Below are positions 60,119 to 64,000 of a stretch of 64,000 nt of DNA, in pieces. Below the pieces are notes generated by a model that was not told the origin of the DNA, searched no databases, and saw only the letters and a list, made by a program, of their open reading frames with translations. The DNA is taken from assembly GCA_037783415.1 (NCBI GenBank), contig JAZGTN010000015.1, forward strand, positions 7,079,001-7,143,000. The letters are read 5' to 3'. Position numbers and translations under genes: made by a program. Position 1 is the stretch's first letter, and each line of letters begins with the position of its first letter. This DNA is from Leptasterias polaris (lineage: Eukaryota > Echinodermata > Asteroidea > Forcipulatida > Asteriidae).

Positions 60119-61775
60119 TCAGAATTTAATGGAATACATATCCTTTGTGTTCTGTAAACATTGTACGAGGACTTCTTGTTCTGAAATGCCACGGAGACGC
60201 GCGATTTCTCTGCCGACCTGTTTAGCGATTGTGGGGTTGCTAAAACGGATGGTTCCTTCCAAGTTACGGGGGATGAAGTACGGGGAATCTGTTTCTAGGA
60301 GTAGACGTTCTAGGGGGAGATTCTTGGCAACTTCCTGCATTCCTTTGTTTTCTAAAGTGATTAGCGGCGTTAACCCGATGTACAAGTTGGGAAATGTAGA
60401 GCACCATTTCTCAGCCTCAGCTAAATCTCGTGTGAAACAATGCAGGTGTATTCTCCAGTGGTGTGGAATGGCTTCGCAGAGGATCTCGAAGCAATCGGCC
60501 TCAGCTTCTCTGCAATGTATCACTAGTGGTAGACATCTGGAGAGTCCTGTGTTTACGAAAAACACCCGAGTAATCTAGACCTACTTCTCCCAGGGCACAA
60601 ACCTTAGGGTGTTCCAACAAACGCCGAATCACCGTGTCTGTGTCCGGGGAGAAGTTGTGGGCTTCCTTGGGATGTAGACCCACGGTGGCTGCGTAGACGA
60701 AAGGGTCGTTAACCAGGGTTGACCAAGTTTCCTCGTTAGAGAGTGTCTTAGTATCGCAAAACACAGCAACGCATCCGATGAACCCATTCATGTCAACCGC
60801 CGTACCTGGGGTGTCAGTGGCAAGAAACATGCTCAGATTCCCCGTGAAGTGGGCCTTGCGTAGCATGCGGTCTACATGGCAATGAGAGTCAATAAACCCA
60901 GCCTCTGATGGAGATTGTACAGCTGAATCTTCGGCCAATATCAGGAGACGTTGCAGTGTTCTCCAGTGAAAGACTGATGATAGTCGAGAAGGTGAGCCGA
61001 TACTTCGTTGATGGAGTTTTAGGAGGCCGATGAAACTGTCATAGGCGTCCCAGACTTCGATTTCTTCTGAGTTGAACTCTGAGGTTTCATCACCAAGGTG
61101 ATGGGTACTTACGAACTCCACTAGATCATCAGAGGAGTTGAGGTGGAGAGCTTGACAGATGTACTGTAAGAAGCGTCTTATTAGTTGAACAAGTGCGGGA
61201 AGGTGTTCTTCCGGAGAAAAGGGGCCATGTAGACGACAATGCGTCGCGATCTCCCACTTCCTGCAGACCCAGCAGGCTACCAAAGGATAAAGGAACCACC
61301 ACTCGTCGTTGCAGAGATGTTGTCGTACCACATGACGTTTCATTTTATTTGTTTTGAAACCACAACCGGGGTGAGAGCACATGGACTTATACGATTTTCT
61401 GTTTGTGACGGCTGATGGGCCCATCTGCACAGGGGTTCCTGTATGGGGGTCTCCATCCAGTGACTCTCCTTTTAAAGAGGCTCCGGGTGGGGTGGCTCCA
61501 TCAGGGGGGTCATCCTCTAAGGGCTCCGCTTCCACAAGCTTAGTCCCTCGATGAAGGTCTCCGTCCAGTGGCTCAACTTCTAGAGAGGCTCCAGGTGGGT
61601 CGGCTCCATCATGGGGGTCGTCCTGTAGGGGCTCCACTTCTACCGGCTCGTCGGTCGTTTCCTTCGAAATTTCGTTCGAGGATAAATCTTCTTCGTAGTC
61701 TGGGACGAAATCAACTTCTTCCATTTTGAGTTCCCCTGCAGGACTAATAAATATGCTCGGCACATGATAAGCCAT
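60119..61775 (-). pseudogene. Zinc-finger plus TatD-type nuclease ORF of the LTR element, frameshifted
   Basis: The frame 61,775-60,501 encodes an acidic N-terminus with repeated PPGASLE/EPLDGD segments and a zinc-finger-like motif (CSHPGCGFKTNKMKRHVVRQH). It continues through a Cys/His pair region and the first half of a TatD amidohydrolase barrel (FIDSHCHVD, VGLHPKEA, GEVGLDYS). The frame then shifts near 60,540-60,565, and 60,565-60,119 supplies the rest (LVIHCREA, HCF, LLLETDSPY). The expected metal ligands (HxH, Glu, two His, Asp) are all present across the two halves, so only the frameshift breaks it. TatD proteins are metal-dependent deoxyribonucleases. It lies 54 bp after the integrase frame, on the same strand and inside the LTRs. 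Similar to proteins named TATDN2-like. Confidence 0.8.
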
Positions 61776-61829
61776 AATAAGAAATAATAATTTGGGGCTA
61801 CTATTGCTCTATTTAATTTCAATACTTAG

Positions 61830-62600
61830 CTATTCATACTCATAGTTTTCTCTAAACCTAATTGGGGGCCTAACTACCCTACCGCTTTTTGTGGTGAGTG
61901 TAGACTTAGTGCAGCTAGCCACTTTCGCAGCGGCCGCTGCATCCGTGGCATCGCTGTTATTGACGGGTTGTTCCACCTGACGATCAGCGAACGCCGCATC
62001 AATGGTCTTACCCGTATTAAATAGGATATCGAGATCCATACCGTTATCTGCGGGCCCGGACTTTACCAACCCACTTATCGAAAACAATTTGTTGCGAGCT
62101 TTTCGGAGCCAAAATGGAATATCTTTGGTGCAACCTAATTTAAGTAGATCATGGTGGACAACCTCTGTTCTCTTCCTCCCTTGAATTTTATACAGTACTG
62201 GGGACATGGCTTTGATCACTAGAAAAGGACCGCGCCAAAGTGGCTGGAGTTTTCGCGACTGACCAACTTTAGTAGCTTTATTTAGTTTGTAAACCAAGTC
62301 GCCTGCTTCAAAAATGCTTTGATTGACGTTGTGATCATAATGCCGCTTTTGGTATGTTTGAGCACCGCCGATATTAGCCCTCGCTATAGTGTGGACCTTA
62401 CGCAGTCGCTCTTTTAGGTTTTGAACGTATTCATGAGGCTGTACACTTGGGGTTTCAATATCTTTAATATCAAAAACAATTTCCATAGGCTGTTTCACCT
62501 CCCGTCCCAACATCATTAGGTTAGGAGTTAGCCCTGTATTACGGTTTGGGAGGGACCGGATGGCGCCAGTAAGTATTCGTTTCGGCAAACTTTGTCCCAA
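61830..62600 (-). pseudogene. Integrase C-terminal part of the LTR element
   Basis: Translation shows the end of the catalytic core (NRNTGLTPNLMMLGREV), the linker helix and the C-terminal beta-domain with FEAGDLVYKLN, LQPLWRGPFLVIKAM and YKIQGRKRTEVVHHDLLKL, as in Ty3/gypsy integrases. It then has a long polar tail with an Ala run. The N-terminal zinc finger and the catalytic Asp residues are missing because of the upstream deletion, so it cannot be a working integrase. The frame is otherwise open. Confidence 0.9.
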
Positions 62601-62655
62601 TACCAGGAAGGGTCACGAGTTGTTTTACGGACGCTTCATTTATGTTAATAGCCAT
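62575..62655 (-). pseudogene. Start of the element's first ORF (helix-hairpin-helix), fused by deletion
   Basis: An ATG in good context (ACCATGG) at 62,655 begins MAININEASVKQLVTLPGIG, a helix-hairpin-helix motif of the ININEAS..L..LPGIG type that I associate with the first ORF of some gypsy-like elements. After about 22 residues similarity ends, and the sequence passes directly into integrase in another frame. This marks the internal deletion junction near 62,575-62,590. Confidence 0.65.
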
Positions 62656-63248
62656 GGTGGGTATATCAGTTACTTAAATAATAATTGAATGATACAAATT
62701 ACAGAGAGTTTGAAATCTGCTATAAATTTGTATAATATAGACGGTTAAATACCGTATCACTCGCTTGTTACTGCCAGCGCTACTGTCGGGAGTGATGCAC
62801 GACAGTTTGACCTGACTAGCAGTAAAATGTTTTGATCGTAAAAGACACACCTTTACAGTAAAACGCAAAGCTCTTTTATTTTAAGAACGCATGTCGAAGC
62901 TCACATAGGTTTACAGCAGATTTCAGTAAGACTTATACAATATAAAACAACTAGGGTGACCACCAAAGCTAACAAGAAGCATACAGACCTAGCTACAAAT
63001 ATATCGACGAAATTGCAAATTCAACAAACGCCGGATTTGCTAAGATATGATGATAATTGTTGAAAGTAAACATTAAACGTAATATACAAAATTTTTCTAC
63101 AAAAGGCGGGGAGCTCACACGTTGAAATTTCCACCGTGTGGTAAGCCAAACATTGCATTTGTCCTCGTCAAATCTGGACAAGGAGTATTTCGTAATTTTT
63201 TATTTTTATTTATTTTAATTGCACGCAACAATTAATCCTCGTCGCCAA
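62656..63248. other. Leader region of the LTR element
   Basis: This is non-coding sequence between the 5' LTR and the first start codon on the - strand. It includes the candidate primer-binding site (63,231-63,248). Nothing else is recognised. Confidence 0.5.
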
Positions 63249-63450
63249 TGTTGTATCTACTATAGTTACCAATGCAGACACTGAGACAGTGTCTGAGCCG
63301 CACCTCGGTGGCCTGGAGAGTGGACAGAGACAACCGTTCACACAGGTTCAGGTTCCAGATACGACTGGCGTGACCGTGGCCAGCATCGCGCTGATGTGCG
63401 CCCCGGTCACGCATGACTGGTTTATTGTTACATAACAACATTTCACTACA
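63249..63450 (-). repeat. 5' LTR (202 bp)
   Basis: This is the second copy of the direct repeat. The candidate primer-binding sequence lies directly inside it at 63,231-63,248. Confidence 0.9.
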
Positions 63451-63676
63451 CTGTTTCGGTTTGATTTAACTTTTTGAATTACAGCAACAGAGACCCTCTA
63501 CACCCGTGGCAAACCAACCGACAAATAAATTATTTTTTGACTCAACTCAGACGCGTACATTCTGCTGCTAGACTGTGTACATAGCAAACTGGCCTTGCGA
63601 AAAGTGATGTGTGATGAGCGATTCTGTGCAGCTGCTATTTGTATAATGTAATGAAGCTTATGGTTACGGACCCCAG

Positions 63677-63700
63677 CCAATGGGAGCGAGGTATGCAAAT
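63677..63700 (+). promoter_or_regulatory. CCAAT box and octamer ATGCAAAT
   Basis: CCAAT lies at 63,677-63,681 and ATGCAAAT at 63,693-63,700, about 85-105 bp upstream of the start codon at 63,785. The pair resembles a POU/Oct plus NF-Y type proximal promoter. No TATA box is evident. Confidence 0.45.
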
Positions 63701-63784
63701 TTTGGCCTTTACCGCGCTGGGGGAAAAATTTCGCATCCGGGATGTACCACACATTTGACTTAAAAAGAAAAATCATTCTAAAAC

Positions 63785-63888
63785 ATGACGCCATCCCAAC
63801 CATTTTCCCAGCTAGTGGGAAGTCGAAGAAGCTACCCGAAAGACGTGAAGAACCTAGAGGAGCATTTGCCAAACGTGGAAAAATGTGG
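63785..63888 (+). CDS. First coding exon of a gene leaving the window
   Basis: The ATG at 63,785 opens 104 bp encoding MTPSQPFSQLVGSRRSYPKD and then VKNLEEHLPNVEKC. The exon ends at a strong donor (TGTGG|GTAAGT) in phase 2. The upstream region is unusually rich in promoter-like motifs. No domain or signal peptide can be recognised from 34 residues. A long open frame on the opposite strand (63,498-63,974) has no family resemblance and I take it as a shadow. Confidence 0.5.
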
Positions 63889-64000
63889 GTAAGTTTAAAC
63901 TTTGAGGGGCATGTTTTTAGCTTGCGCCAAGCGTCACGATTTTTTGTTGGCACTGCATGCGATTCACTGTGCACGATATCCGCGCGAATGGACTGTCCAC

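Larger units (their letters stand above)
59453..63450 (-). mobile_element. LTR retrotransposon (Ty3/gypsy type) with TatD gene, internally deleted
   Basis: Two direct repeats of 202 bp that read identically by eye bound the element. Each begins TG and ends CA, and CTGT flanks both sides as a 4-bp target duplication (59449-59452, 63451-63454). On the - strand the 5' LTR is at 63,450-63,249, followed at once by TTGGCGACGAGGATTAAT, a primer-site-like sequence. Next come the start of a gag/pol ORF with a helix-hairpin-helix motif, a deletion, the C-terminus of integrase, and a zinc-finger/TatD ORF before the 3' LTR. With gag, protease and reverse transcriptase missing it must have moved in trans or lost them after insertion. 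Identical LTRs mean the insertion is young. Confidence 0.9.

Noticed and set aside
60066..60578. 170-residue open frame on the + strand
   Set aside because: Antisense of the TatD coding sequence, which has clear catalytic motifs on the - strand.
63498..63974. 158-residue open frame on the - strand
   Set aside because: No family resemblance or splice context, and it overlaps a better-supported first exon with promoter motifs on the other strand.

Overview
The window is eukaryotic nuclear DNA from a marine invertebrate. Genes are split into short exons with GT-AG introns, most of the sequence is AT-rich and non-coding, and the transposon content is diverse (CR1/L2-type LINEs, DIRS, a Ty3/gypsy-type LTR element, a large TIR DNA transposon and many small fold-back elements). 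Several dispersed repeats look like ones I associate with echinoderms, perhaps a sea star. That assignment rests on recognition alone and is only moderately secure. There are no operons and I recognise no rRNA or functional tRNA gene.

Layout: 1-4,112 holds a broken LINE and unplaced sequence. 4,113-16,840 and 35,172-47,062 are the two arms of a very large inverted duplication. The right arm plus the spacer carries a gene of 11 coding exons (33,047-46,094, + strand) for a type II membrane protein of 583 residues with eight LDL-receptor class A (LDLa) modules, a short coiled coil and a basic tail. The left arm carries exons 2-11 of the same gene on the - strand. It lacks the membrane-anchor exon, and a 185-bp TIR element with an 8-bp target duplication breaks its first LDLa exon. 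It also has four extra 111-bp LDLa units. The 18-kb spacer (16,841-35,171) holds a DIRS fragment at the arm junction, part of an acidic C2H2 zinc-finger gene, four copies of one MITE family, fold-back and tandem repeats, and a possible small secreted Ser-rich gene whose exon has been copied into a perfect-length palindrome.

47,063-59,000 is a DIRS element (gag-like ORF with frameshifts, then the start of the polymerase ORF). It is split by a nested DNA transposon of 9,423 bp (49,510-58,932) with 43-bp terminal inverted repeats and a TA target duplication. This transposon encodes an 8-exon, all-phase-1 gene for a putative 924-residue transposase-like protein. Five of its small acidic exons are tandem duplicates of one another. 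A 5'-truncated LINE has inserted in its 3' part.

59,453-63,450 is a complete-ended LTR retrotransposon with identical 202-bp LTRs and a 4-bp target duplication. It is deleted through gag, protease and reverse transcriptase but keeps the integrase C-terminus. Downstream of integrase, in the env position, it carries a zinc-finger plus TatD-type metal-dependent nuclease ORF. At the right edge a first exon with CCAAT and octamer motifs upstream starts a + strand gene that leaves the window.

The two retrotransposon/transposon units at 47-63 kb and the inverted duplication are the most unusual parts. All exon models here are built by eye from splice signals and reading-frame continuity, without transcript support.
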